NCBI GenBank assembly: GCA_024628785.1 | Contig: CP102405.1 | Span: 1,054,001 to 1,118,000 of the forward strand | Reading direction: 5' to 3' | DNA from: Fusobacteria bacterium ZRK30 | Lineage (GTDB): Bacteria; Fusobacteriota; Fusobacteriia; Fusobacteriales; Fusobacteriaceae | DNA length: 64,000 nucleotides | In this document: positions 1-7,630 of the stretch, one piece after another | Layout: every line of letters starts with the position of its first letter | Position numbering within the stretch: the stretch's first letter is position 1 | Made by a program: the position numbers and the translations under genes | Notes under the pieces: generated by a model | Database searches by the model: none | What the model saw: only the letters and a program-made list of their open reading frames with translations | Told to the model about the DNA's origin: nothing

Positions 1-759
1 CTGGATGTTTCCATCATAGATGAACTGCCTCCAGGGAGAACTCCTATAAAGACCAAGTGGATAGAGTCGGATAATGATCTGGAAAAAGCCTATGAGTTTA
101 TCAGAAAACAATTGGTTAAGGGAAGACAGGCATATGTTGTAGCACCCCTTATTGAGGAAAGTGAAAAACTGGCTGTGACCTCTGCTACAGAACTCTATGA
201 GGATATGGTCAGAAGATTTTCTGAGTTTGAGATAGGACTCCTCCATGGGAGGATGAAAAATGGAGAAAAGGAAGAGATTATGGCTAAGTTTAAGAAAAAT
301 AAGATCCAGATATTGGTGTCTACTACAGTTATAGAGGTAGGAGTGAATGTTCCTAATGCTACTATTATGATGATAACCAATGCCAACAGGTTCGGGCTGG
401 CAGGATTGCACCAGCTTCGTGGAAGGGTAGGAAGGGGAGAACATAGATCCTACTGTTTTTTAATAGCCAAAACAGATAATGATACCTCTAAATCCAGATT
501 AAAGGTTATGGAATCAACTACAGATGGTTTTTTAATAGCCGAGGAAGATCTAAAACTCCGTAAACCAGGGGAGATATTCGGGACACGTCAGAGCGGGATC
601 TCAGATCTAAAATTTGTAGATATAGTTCACGATGTAAAAACCATAAAGTTAGTCAGGGATATCTCCATAGAGTATCTAAAAAAATACAGTGGAGAGATAC
701 AGGAAAATACATTGAGAATTGATATAGTGGAAAAATTCAAAGTGGATGAGATAAAATAG
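1..759 (+). CDS. recG: ATP-dependent DNA helicase RecG (3' part, cut by window edge)
   Basis: The reading frame is open from base 1, so this is the C-terminal ~252 residues of a longer protein whose wedge domain and Walker motifs lie outside the window. RecG remodels stalled replication forks and Holliday junctions. Visible family marks are DELPPGRTP near residue 8, the helicase-C motif V region STTVIEVGVNVPNAT and motif VI HQLRGRVGRGEHRSYC, followed by the RecG tail with LKLRKPGEIFGTRQSG. The truncation is an artefact of the window. The next gene starts 10 bp after the stop, so the two are probably co-transcribed. Confidence 0.96.
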   Translation: MDVSIIDELPPGRTPIKTKWIESDNDLEKAYEFIRKQLVKGRQAYVVAPLIEESEKLAVTSATELYEDMVRRFSEFEIGLLHGRMKNGEKEEIMAKFKKNKIQILVSTTVIEVGVNVPNATIMMITNANRFGLAGLHQLRGRVGRGEHRSYCFLIAKTDNDTSKSRLKVMESTTDGFLIAEEDLKLRKPGEIFGTRQSGISDLKFVDIVHDVKTIKLVRDISIEYLKKYSGEIQENTLRIDIVEKFKVDEIK

Positions 760-769
760 GAGTGGATTT

Positions 770-1474
770 ATGAATATAGTGAAGTTGAATATGGAAGATT
801 ATGACAAGGTATGGATTATAAGTGACATCCATGGATATCATAATGTATTCTTAAAATTAATGGATAAGATAAAATTGACAGCAAAGGATCTATTGATTAT
901 AAATGGTGATTCCTGCGATCGTGGGCCTTCAAGTTTAAAGATGTATGAAACAATAGAAGATTTGATCGAGAGGGGATTAAACATAATTCATACCTTTGGT
1001 AACCATGAGGATCTTATGGTCAATGCCATTGAAAAGGGTGAATTATTTGCCTGGTATAGAAATGGAGGGAGACAGACAGTTGATTCCTATAAGAAAAAAT
1101 ATGATATCTTGAATAAACACTTAAAATATATAAAGAATATGCCCATAGCAGTTGATCTGGGTAAATATTTTATAGTACATGGAGGGATAAATCCAGAAAA
1201 AAGCATCGAAGATCAGACTCCCTATGAGATGACGTGGATAAGGGGAGATTTTATAGATTATCCCCTTTTAAAAACCGATAAAATTATAGTTTATGGGCAT
1301 ACTCCTAACTTAGATGGGAAGATCCACTTTGTCAGTGATCAAAAGATATCTATAGACTGCGGGAGTTACGACACCGGAGTTGTAGGAGCTATTGAGCTGA
1401 AAAGTATGGAGATTATATATGAAAGCACAGACAGATTAAATATATATTTGAATCAGCACTTTAAAAAAAGATAG
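770..1474 (+). CDS. Metallophosphoesterase, Ser/Thr phosphatase / ApaH-like family
   Basis: A 234-residue cytoplasmic calcineurin-like phosphoesterase. The two-metal site is readable in order: SDIHG (residues 18-22), GDSCDRG (46-52), GNHE (77-80), HGG (about 138-140) and GHTP (about 176-179). Family members hydrolyse phosphoprotein or dinucleoside polyphosphate substrates; the sequence alone does not decide between PrpE/ApaH-type and protein phosphatase activity. An RBS-like GGAGTGG precedes the ATG. It sits 10 bp downstream of recG and is likely in the same transcript. Confidence 0.85.
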   Translation: MNIVKLNMEDYDKVWIISDIHGYHNVFLKLMDKIKLTAKDLLIINGDSCDRGPSSLKMYETIEDLIERGLNIIHTFGNHEDLMVNAIEKGELFAWYRNGGRQTVDSYKKKYDILNKHLKYIKNMPIAVDLGKYFIVHGGINPEKSIEDQTPYEMTWIRGDFIDYPLLKTDKIIVYGHTPNLDGKIHFVSDQKISIDCGSYDTGVVGAIELKSMEIIYESTDRLNIYLNQHFKKR

Positions 1475-1583
1475 AGTTGGACTTTGGTTAATACTATGAA
1501 AATATCGAGGAATTAAACTTGCTAATACTCCAATATAAAAGTAATATCATAAGGATATTATTTTGTATTTAGGAGGAGAGAGT

Positions 1584-3089
1584 ATGAAAAAGTTAATATT
1601 TATAATACTGTCATTGCTGCTTTTAGCATGTGGAAAAGAAGAGGTATCTAAAAAAACTAGAGATACACTAGTGATTGCAGATTCGGCTAATCCAAAATCG
1701 TTGGATCCACACATGGGAAATGACGGGAGTTCTTTACGGATAAACAAGCAAATTTATTCAAGACTGGTAGAATCAACTGGAGACATGGAAATTATTCCTG
1801 GGTTGGCAGAAAGCTGGGAACAGATCAATCCAAAAACTGTAGAATTTAAATTGAGAAAGGGAGTTAAATTTCATAATGGAGAAGATTTTACAGCAGAGGA
1901 TGTAAAGTATTCATTTGAAAGGATGCAGACTTCACCAAGGATAGCCTTTATCCTGCCACCATTGGAGGAGATCAAGGTTATAGATGATTACACTGTACAG
2001 ATAGTTACAAAAACACCATTTGGTCCATTATTTGCTCACCTGTCCCACCCGGCTTTGGCTATTGTAAATAAAAAAGCCATAGAAAAATATGGAAAAGATT
2101 ATGGACAGCATCCAGTGGGGACAGGGCCTTATAAATTTGAATCTTGGGACGCAGGGGATAAAGTTACTTTGGTTAGAAATGATGAATATTTTCTGACTCC
2201 TCCAACATTTAAGCACCTTGTAATGAGAAATATTGTGGAAGCTTCTAATAGGACCATTGGTCTGGAAACGAAGGAATTGGATATCGCTCTTTCTATTGGT
2301 GCTGTTGATATTGAAAATATAAAAAATAACAAAAATTTAAAGTTATTGGAAAAACCATCGATCTCATATTCATATATTGGTTTTAATAATGATAAAGAGG
2401 TCTTTAAAAATAAGGATTTAAGGCTGGCTATAAACTATGCTATAGACAAGCAAAGCATAGTGGACGTAGTATTAGATGGAGCAGGAAAGGTAGCGACCTC
2501 TCCACTTGCTCCAGGTGTTTTTGGATTTACAGATAAAACAAAGGCATATGAGTATAACCCGGAAAAGGCAAGGGAATATATGGTTAAAGCCGGGTATAAA
2601 GATGGGCTGACATTAACATTGACTATATATGAAGGAAATTCAAACAGCGATGTAGCTACTATTGTACAGGCTCAATTAAAAGAGATTGGTATAGATTTGA
2701 TTATTCAATCTTATGAAACAGGAGCGTTTTTTACATACACTGCTGAAGGAAAACATGAGATGTTTTTAGGATCTTGGGGCTGTGTAACTGGTGATGCAGA
2801 CTACGGATTGTATGCAGTTTATCACTCAACAGCAAAGGGAGCAGCAGGGAATAGAAGTTTTTATAGTAATCCTGAGGTAGATAAATTATTGGAGGAAGGG
2901 AAAATTTCTATAGACCCTGAGAGAAGAAAGAAAATATATGAAAAAGCTCAAGAGATTATCGTAGATGATGCAGCGGAAGTTATGTTATATAACAGAATTT
3001 TAAGTGTAGGAACTCAAAAAGATATTCAGGGGTTGAATCTACATCCGGTAACACTGCATGATTTTTATCCGGTTTCTATAGGAAAATAA
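1584..3089 (+). CDS. ABC transporter substrate-binding lipoprotein, family 5 (peptide/nickel type)
   Basis: A 501-residue solute-binding protein of the DppA/OppA (SBP_bac_5) family. I chose ATG 1584 because AGGAGG (1571-1576) sits at the right distance and the protein then begins MKKLIFIILSLLLLAC, a lipoprotein signal with lipobox LLAC and Cys at residue 16. Typical family segments follow: SLDPHMG, a PGLAESWE region, KGVKFHNGEDFTAEDVKYSFERM and GTGPYKFESWD. It would be anchored to a membrane facing the periplasm and capture oligopeptides or a similar ligand. No permease or ATPase gene flanks it, so it is an orphan binding protein that must share a transporter encoded elsewhere. Confidence 0.9.
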   Translation: MKKLIFIILSLLLLACGKEEVSKKTRDTLVIADSANPKSLDPHMGNDGSSLRINKQIYSRLVESTGDMEIIPGLAESWEQINPKTVEFKLRKGVKFHNGEDFTAEDVKYSFERMQTSPRIAFILPPLEEIKVIDDYTVQIVTKTPFGPLFAHLSHPALAIVNKKAIEKYGKDYGQHPVGTGPYKFESWDAGDKVTLVRNDEYFLTPPTFKHLVMRNIVEASNRTIGLETKELDIALSIGAVDIENIKNNKNLKLLEKPSISYSYIGFNNDKEVFKNKDLRLAINYAIDKQSIVDVVLDGAGKVATSPLAPGVFGFTDKTKAYEYNPEKAREYMVKAGYKDGLTLTLTIYEGNSNSDVATIVQAQLKEIGIDLIIQSYETGAFFTYTAEGKHEMFLGSWGCVTGDADYGLYAVYHSTAKGAAGNRSFYSNPEVDKLLEEGKISIDPERRKKIYEKAQEIIVDDAAEVMLYNRILSVGTQKDIQGLNLHPVTLHDFYPVSIGK

Positions 3090-3113
3090 AAGAGTAGTAT
3101 TAAGGGAGAGAAA

Positions 3114-3878
3114 ATGAAGAAAGTATTGGTATTATTTATGTTAAATATTCTAGTTGTTTTCGGTGAAGTCCAGGTAAAGTATTCCTCTTCATCTGAAAAG
3201 GAAGAGAAAGAAGTAAAGGAATGGATGGTAAAAAACAGGGTGATTGAAGATCTGACAGATACTGTAAATAAAGAGATAAAGATAGAAAAAGAACTAGTGG
3301 TAGCAGTAGGAGATGGAGATTCTGTACACTATAATCCTGAAAATCGTGAGATAGTTATAACTTATGATTTTATAATAGAAGTCAGGGAAAGGTTTAAAGG
3401 TGAATATAAGAAAGAATGGGAAATCTATGCAAAGGATGCAATAGAACATACTTTCTATCACGAATTAGGCCATGCTCTGGTAGATCTTTTAAATATACCT
3501 GTTCTGGGAAAAGAGGAAGATGCTGTAGATGATTTTGGGATAATTATGCTTATTTTGACAAAGGAAGATGGGGAAGAACGGGCTATCTCAGCAGCAGAAC
3601 TTTTCTTTATGGAGGGGCTGGAAATAGAAGAATTTTCTTCTGAAGATTTAATGGATGAGCACAGTTTGGATGATCAGAGGGGATATAGGAGTCTTAATTT
3701 GGTATATGGAAGTAATCCAGAAAAATATAAGGATATAGCAGAAGACCTAAAGATGGATGAAGACAGACGGCTTATGGCTCAGGGGATCTTTGAACAGCAG
3801 ACTATCAATTGGTTGAGGCTTTTAAAACCCTATTTGAAAGACGGTATTCTTTTAACAACATATAAAGAATTTCAATAA
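3114..3878 (+). CDS. Exported DUF4344-type putative zinc metallopeptidase
   Basis: A 254-residue protein with an N-terminal signal peptide (MKKVLVLFMLNILVVFG), probably periplasmic. The centre carries HELGH (residues 116-120), a zinc-binding HExxH motif, followed by a conserved-looking GKEEDAVDDF stretch that could supply the third ligand. This arrangement matches the DUF4344 family of putative metallopeptidases; the substrate is unknown. The gene begins 24 bp after the binding-protein gene, with GGGAGAG as RBS, and is closed by the 60-bp palindromic terminator, so the two probably form one unit. Confidence 0.75.
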   Translation: MKKVLVLFMLNILVVFGEVQVKYSSSSEKEEKEVKEWMVKNRVIEDLTDTVNKEIKIEKELVVAVGDGDSVHYNPENREIVITYDFIIEVRERFKGEYKKEWEIYAKDAIEHTFYHELGHALVDLLNIPVLGKEEDAVDDFGIIMLILTKEDGEERAISAAELFFMEGLEIEEFSSEDLMDEHSLDDQRGYRSLNLVYGSNPEKYKDIAEDLKMDEDRRLMAQGIFEQQTINWLRLLKPYLKDGILLTTYKEFQ

Positions 3879-3889
3879 AACATAAGGAC

Positions 3890-3949
3890 CTATGAAATAA
3901 AAAAAAGCGGCTTAATCTATAGATTAAGCCGCTTTTTTTTATTTCATAG
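3890..3949 (+). terminator. 60-bp perfect palindrome, intrinsic terminator
   Basis: Bases 3890 to 3949 are a perfect inverted repeat with no loop bases at the centre (axis between 3919 and 3920). The GC-rich core GCGGCTTAATC is flanked by A8 on the left arm and T8 on the right, so the RNA hairpin ends in a U tract in either direction. It follows the metallopeptidase gene and insulates the envelope island that starts 20 bp further on. Confidence 0.9.
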
Positions 3950-3970
3950 ACAAAATTTATTAGTAATAGA

Positions 3971-4008
3971 AAAAAACTTGAAGGTGGTATGAGACCAAGT
4001 TGTAGAAT
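3971..4008 (+). promoter_or_regulatory. Envelope-regulon promoter, copy A (19-bp spacer with dyad)
   Basis: TTGAAG (3978-3983) and TAGAAT (4003-4008) are separated by exactly 19 bp. The spacer holds TGG at positions 2-4 and CCA at 12-14. It is preceded by an A6 run and a C, as in the other five copies. Downstream lie GGAGGGGA and a 21-codon ORF. Confidence 0.75.
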
Positions 4009-4051
4009 GTCTTTATAATAGAGATTATCAATAAATTGGAGGGGAAGAGAT

Positions 4052-4117
4052 ATGAAGAAAAAAATATTAGGAGTAAGGCTATTTTTAAGGATAAAAATGG
4101 AGATTAAGAAAAAATAG
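4052..4117 (+). CDS. 21-residue ORF, possible signal-peptide remnant or small protein
   Basis: Promoter copy A is followed by a strong RBS (GGAGGGG) and ATG 4052. The product is 21 residues, starting MKKKILGVRLFLRI and ending in lysines. Its first residues resemble the signal peptide of the next gene (MKKIKIILGMLFLL), but two arginines interrupt the hydrophobic stretch and a stop follows at once. It has its own promoter and its own terminator (4122-4162). It is either the decayed 5' end of an envelope gene or a genuine small basic peptide. No family is recognised. Confidence 0.4.
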   Translation: MKKKILGVRLFLRIKMEIKKK

Positions 4118-4121
4118 TATG

Positions 4122-4162
4122 AAAAAAATGATTTAGTCATAATAGATTAGGTCATTTTTTTT
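4122..4162 (+). terminator. Terminator after the 21-codon ORF
   Basis: The left arm AAAAAAATGA pairs with TCATTTTTTT, extended by G-U wobble pairs towards the loop. The U-rich 3' side marks it as an intrinsic terminator. It separates promoter copy A from copy B. Confidence 0.65.
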
Positions 4163-4180
4163 ATAAAAATTATTAATAAT

Positions 4181-4218
4181 AAAAAACTTGAACATGGTTT
4201 CGCACCATGTTTTAGAAT
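4181..4218 (+). promoter_or_regulatory. Envelope-regulon promoter, copy B
   Basis: TTGAAC (4188-4193), a 19-bp spacer and TAGAAT (4213-4218). The spacer dyad is ATGGT, five bases, ACCAT. The sequence from here to the start codon at 4259 is nearly the same as the corresponding stretch of copy C. Confidence 0.8.
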
Positions 4219-4258
4219 AACTTATAGAAAAAAATAAAAAATATTTAGGAGGAAGAAA

Positions 4259-4816
4259 GTGAAAAAAATAAAAATTATATTAGGAATGCTATTTTTATTA
4301 TCTAGTATGTCATTTGCAACAGGGTTACAATTGAATGTTGCAGGAAAAGGGATCCCGGCATCTCAAGAGGTAAATGGACTAAGGTTAAATCTGATTTATG
4401 GAAAAACAGAAGCTGTGAAAGGTGTAGATTTTAATTTAGTAGCTTTAGGAGATACTGATAATTTTAAAGGACTACAAATTGGGATGTTAGGAGCCAATAG
4501 AATAGAAAATACATTCAAAGGGGCAGGGATTGGCGTTGTTAATATTCATAAGGGAGATTCTACAGGACTTTTATGGGGACTTGTTAATGTATCAAAGGAT
4601 GTAAAAGGTGTCCGGTATGGATTTGTTAACTATTCAAAAGGCAGATCAACAGTTGATCTGGGAACGGTTAATATTTCTCAAAGTTCAGCATTTCAAATGG
4701 GATTATTCAACAAGACAGATGACCTCACAGGGGTACAGTTAGGATTAATAAATATGGCTAAGACAGGATTTTTACCAATATTCCCATTCTTTAATATCGA
4801 TGGAAGGATATTCTAG
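4259..4816 (+). CDS. Exported surface repeat protein (LA_2272-like)
   Basis: A 185-residue protein with a clear signal peptide (MKKIKIILGMLFLLSSMSFA, cut before TGLQ). The mature part is made of short glycine/asparagine-spaced units such as GLQIGMLG, GAGIGVVNI, GLLWGLVNV, GVRYGFVNY and GVQLGLINM. This is the pattern of bacterial surface repeat proteins of the LA_2272 type, likely forming regular beta strands; function is unknown. The start is GTG, set by AGGAGG six bases upstream. It is driven by promoter copy B and closed by the hairpin at 4823-4857, so it is monocistronic. Confidence 0.75.
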   Translation: MKKIKIILGMLFLLSSMSFATGLQLNVAGKGIPASQEVNGLRLNLIYGKTEAVKGVDFNLVALGDTDNFKGLQIGMLGANRIENTFKGAGIGVVNIHKGDSTGLLWGLVNVSKDVKGVRYGFVNYSKGRSTVDLGTVNISQSSAFQMGLFNKTDDLTGVQLGLINMAKTGFLPIFPFFNIDGRIF

Positions 4817-4822
4817 ATACTT

Positions 4823-4857
4823 AAAAAATACCACTATATCTATAGTGGTATTTTTTT
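4823..4857 (+). terminator. Terminator of the surface repeat gene
   Basis: TACCACTAT pairs with ATAGTGGTA across a four-base loop, with an A tract before and T7 after. Confidence 0.85.
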
Positions 4858-4923
4858 ATTAAGGAATGGGAATAAGATACAGAGGTTGTATTGCTAAAAA
4901 AAACTTAAACTTTGATAAAAAAC

Positions 4924-4963
4924 AAAAAAAGCTTGAAGCTGGTTTCACACCATGTTTTAGAAT
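4924..4963 (+). promoter_or_regulatory. Envelope-regulon promoter, copy C
   Basis: TTGAAG (4933-4938), a 19-bp spacer (CTGGT, five bases, ACCAT) and TAGAAT (4958-4963). It drives the beta-barrel gene interrupted by an amber codon. Confidence 0.8.
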
Positions 4964-5003
4964 GGTTTATAGAAAAAAATAAAAGATATTTAGGAGGAAG
5001 AAG

Positions 5004-5642
5004 ATGAAAAAAGTATTAATTGGATTAACAGCTTTAACAATGGCAACATCGGTAATGGCAGCAGGAAGAACAGTGGTAGAAACCAGAGTAGGTGGATCTT
5101 TTGCGGGAGCTTACAAATCACAAGGTGTTTCTTATGAAGGGAAAAGTGCAGATTTATAGGGAAGTAAAACTTCTGGATTAGGTTATGAATTAGCTATTGA
5201 AGGAATGCAGGAAGTAAAAGATAACGTATTCCTAGGATTAGGTGTAGCTTACCAAAGTCATGCTAAGAATAAATCTACATTACAAGGGAATTCTGTAGGG
5301 CCAACAGGTTATGAAAAAGCACAAATGTTTAAATCAGTACCTTTATACCTGACAGCTAAATATCAGTTTGATATGGGAACGGAAGTTAAGCCATTTGTAA
5401 AAGCTAATTTGGGATATTCATTCAATTTAAAAGGTGATGAAATAATGACTAAGAAAAATAGTGTAAGTAATGGATTATACTATTCAGTTGGTGCAGGAAT
5501 AGACTACAATAATTTCGTATTGGACCTGTCTTACCAGGTAAACCAAGGTAAAATGAAAATAGAAGCAGAAGGAGTAAGTAAGAAATTAAAGGCAGACCAT
5601 AGCAGGGTAACATTGGGACTTGGATATAGATTCGATTTATAA
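5004..5642 (+). pseudogene. Outer-membrane beta-barrel protein gene with in-frame amber stop
   Basis: From ATG 5004 (RBS AGGAGG) the frame encodes a signal peptide (MKKVLIGLTALTMATSVMAA) and the first strands of a small barrel. It is then stopped by TAG at 5157-5159 (codon 52). The same frame continues without another stop to 5642 and ends in YRFDL, an aromatic-rich barrel terminus. Without the TAG the product would be about 212 residues, and it aligns along its length with the intact gene at 13789. An internal ATG (5205) could start the remainder but would lack a signal peptide and the first strands. Promoter, RBS and terminator all look intact, which suggests recent inactivation, phase-variable loss, stop-codon readthrough or a base-call error. 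Confidence 0.8.
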
Positions 5643-5682
5643 AAAATAAGAAAAAAAGGCTTATGCCTTTTTTTCTTATTTT
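5643..5682 (+). terminator. Terminator of the interrupted barrel gene
   Basis: An 18-bp perfect stem with a four-base loop (GGC, TTAT, GCC at the tip). The arms are A- and T-rich and work in both directions. It begins directly at the stop codon. Confidence 0.9.
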
Positions 5683-5736
5683 GATTATAATTGTTTTCGT
5701 ATTAAGTGTTATTGATTTTTTACAGTAAAACCAAAA

Positions 5737-5789
5737 AAATAAAAGACCTCCCAGCTGTAATAGTCGTACAGTCAAGAGGTCTTTATTTT
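5737..5789. terminator. Free-standing hairpin, orphan terminator or small RNA end
   Basis: AAAGACCTC (5742-5750) pairs with GAGGTCTTT (5776-5784). An inner helix CTGTA/TACAG sits within the loop. A and T tracts flank the stem on both sides. No recognisable gene ends here: the previous gene already has its own terminator 55 bp upstream. The spacer 5683-5893 otherwise holds only AT-rich sequence. Confidence 0.55.
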
Positions 5790-5893
5790 ATTATTTAAGG
5801 AAAGAAAGAAACGAAAAAATTATTATTCTCATTTGCTTCTATTAATTAGTCGGAGAAAGCAGGAAAAAAGTTTAAAATTTTTTTTAAAATAAT

Positions 5894-5933
5894 AAAAAAA
5901 GCTTGAACGTGGTCTTAGACCATGAATTATTAT
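5894..5933 (+). promoter_or_regulatory. Envelope-regulon promoter, copy D
   Basis: TTGAAC (5903-5908), a 19-bp spacer (GTGGT, five bases, ACCAT) and TATTAT (5928-5933) as the -10. It lies 93 bp upstream of the DUF535 gene. Confidence 0.75.
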
Positions 5934-6025
5934 AGGTTATATTAAAAACATCAGATGAGAAGGGTCTATAAATACAAAAGTTTATAAAATTAAATTTTAC
6001 GGGGTAGAAAAGGAGAAGGATGTAG

Positions 6026-6934
6026 ATGAAAAACATAAAATTTTACTATAAATTAATCAAACAGGGGAGTAAGAAGGGGCAGTTGAATACAAGGAAAAAG
6101 AAGATCAGGTTTTCCCTGAGAACTATGATTTTTTACCCGTGGATGACAGAACTGACAGATTTCATTAGGAATCATGACTACCTTTCAGCAAGGGTCTTTG
6201 AATATCCTATCTTAATGAGTAAGATCCATCGGCCGTACTTATCTAATTCTTTTAAGGTAGGGGAAAAAATAAAAACTATAAAGGACAGTTACAGATTTAT
6301 AGATAAATATTTATCTCCTGGGATGAGGGAGAGGCTCTATACAGATGGAAAGATAAAAATTGGAGAGATCAGAGGCAACAAGGAGGAAGTGTTTGAAATA
6401 AATCTGGCCCTCTACCCCCACTATGACAAGGAAGGGGAATTCAATTTGATACTGACCAATTCAGATAAGGTTGTTCTTTCCACATTGACATTCAGTCTCC
6501 AGAAAGTTAAAGATGGGTTCAGAATATTTGTAGGGGGGCTCCAGGGAGCTGGTAGGAATGTAGATCACAATATAATAAAAGCTGCTACTAAAAGTATGTA
6601 TGGAATTTTTCCAAAGAAAGTGGTCATGGAATCTCTTTATTTCCTGGAAAAAACATTGGATATGGAGATTGAAAAGGTTTGCGTGGGAAATGCCCAGCAT
6701 GTCTATGGTGCAAAAAGATATAAAAGAAAAAGAACTATTCATTCCAGCTACGATGAATTCTGGGAGTCTTTAAACGGGAAGATTTTGAACTCAGGTCTAT
6801 GGCTGCTGCCGAAAAAACTTGAAAGAAAGGATATCCTTGAAGTTGCCAGCAAGAAAAGGGGACAGTATAGGAAAAAATACAATTTATTGGATCAATTGGA
6901 AGGTTCTATTTTAAATACGGTTAAAGGTGTCTAA
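6026..6934 (+). CDS. VirK/YbjX family protein (DUF535)
   Basis: A 302-residue soluble protein without a signal peptide. It resembles the DUF535 (VirK/YbjX) family: a GGLQG motif (about residues 172-176), then FPKKVVMESLYFL, NAQHVYG, YDEFWESL and a C-terminal basic KKRGQYRKKY segment. Relatives in enterobacteria have been linked to envelope stress and antimicrobial-peptide resistance, but the biochemical activity is unknown. The start follows AAGGAGAAGG. The stop codon falls inside the A-rich start of promoter copy E, so the next gene has its own promoter without a terminator between. Confidence 0.8.
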   Translation: MKNIKFYYKLIKQGSKKGQLNTRKKKIRFSLRTMIFYPWMTELTDFIRNHDYLSARVFEYPILMSKIHRPYLSNSFKVGEKIKTIKDSYRFIDKYLSPGMRERLYTDGKIKIGEIRGNKEEVFEINLALYPHYDKEGEFNLILTNSDKVVLSTLTFSLQKVKDGFRIFVGGLQGAGRNVDHNIIKAATKSMYGIFPKKVVMESLYFLEKTLDMEIEKVCVGNAQHVYGAKRYKRKRTIHSSYDEFWESLNGKILNSGLWLLPKKLERKDILEVASKKRGQYRKKYNLLDQLEGSILNTVKGV

Positions 6935-6971
6935 AAAAGCTTGAACTTGGGCTTAGCCCAAATGGTAATCT
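6932..6971 (+). promoter_or_regulatory. Envelope-regulon promoter, copy E
   Basis: TTGAAC (6941-6946), a 19-bp spacer and TAATCT (6966-6971). The dyad here is TTGGG, five bases, CCCAA. The outer pair has changed on both sides together while TGG and CCA stay at the same positions. It overlaps the stop codon of the preceding gene. Confidence 0.7.
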
Positions 6972-7006
6972 ATGGTTATATTAATAAAATTTTGGAGGGA
7001 AAGAGG

Positions 7007-7555
7007 ATGAAAGTAATGAAAAAAATTAGTATGTTATTGGTTGTCTTATCGATGGTTGTATTTACAGGGTGCAGTAATGTGGTGGCTACAAGGACTACCT
7101 TTGATGTGAAGAAAACAAAGTTAAGTGATGAGCAGATGTTGGATGTAGTGGAGAAAATACTGACTGAAGAGGGAATGAAGGTTGTCAGCCAGGAATCAAC
7201 AGAAAAATATAAGGTAGTAAAAGCCGTAAAGGATATTGAGCCAGAATCAAATCAATCAGCTGCAGATCAGGCATTGACTATAGGTGTAGATTATTTATTA
7301 GGAAGGGATGTACTGACATTATTCTTCGTGTTAGATGATGATAAGATGTATCTGTACGGGACCCTTAAAAATGTAAAAAAGCAGCTGTTAGCTGGTGATG
7401 ATGTAAGTTATAAAAATATGACTGAGGAGATGCATACTGAGCGTTCGCTGGATATAATGAATAAAATTGCAAAGAGAATCAAAGAGGATACTGGCTTATC
7501 CGGTAGAATATGGAATACCACAGGTAAGCTGGGATCGGAATATAAGATAAACTAA
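7007..7555 (+). CDS. Putative lipoprotein of unknown function
   Basis: ATG 7007 is chosen because GGAGGG lies 8-13 bases upstream; an upstream in-frame TTG at 6941 would fall inside the promoter. The 182-residue product starts with a lipoprotein signal ending VVFTGC, so it should be lipidated at Cys 22 and placed in the outer or inner membrane. The mature part is mixed alpha/beta with no family I recognise; it includes SDEQMLDVVEKILTEEGMKV and TERSLDIMNKIAKRI. Promoter copy E and its position in the island suggest an envelope role. Confidence 0.75.
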   Translation: MKVMKKISMLLVVLSMVVFTGCSNVVATRTTFDVKKTKLSDEQMLDVVEKILTEEGMKVVSQESTEKYKVVKAVKDIEPESNQSAADQALTIGVDYLLGRDVLTLFFVLDDDKMYLYGTLKNVKKQLLAGDDVSYKNMTEEMHTERSLDIMNKIAKRIKEDTGLSGRIWNTTGKLGSEYKIN

Positions 7556-7574
7556 ATATTATATAAAATTAAGG

Positions 7575-7628
7575 AAAACCTTTTTGAATGAGTAGAGATA
7601 GTATCTATTTATTTAAGAAGGTTTTTTT
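7575..7628 (+). terminator. Terminator of the lipoprotein gene
   Basis: A long hairpin: AAAACCTT near 7575 pairs with AAGGTTTT near 7625, and many inner pairs are G-U, so the structure is specific to this RNA strand. It ends in T7. Confidence 0.7.
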
Positions 7629-7630
7629 AT

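Noticed and set aside
1..759. Truncated or pseudogenised recG
   Set aside because: The frame is open from the first base, so the missing N-terminus is due to the window edge.
3805..4140. 111-codon minus-strand frame across the metallopeptidase end and promoter A
   Set aside because: It crosses a perfect palindromic terminator and an active-looking promoter, has no RBS, and its translation is low-complexity phenylalanine/leucine from A-rich DNA.
5449..5775. 108-codon minus-strand frame over the barrel gene
   Set aside because: Antisense shadow running through two terminator hairpins; no RBS and no recognisable protein features.
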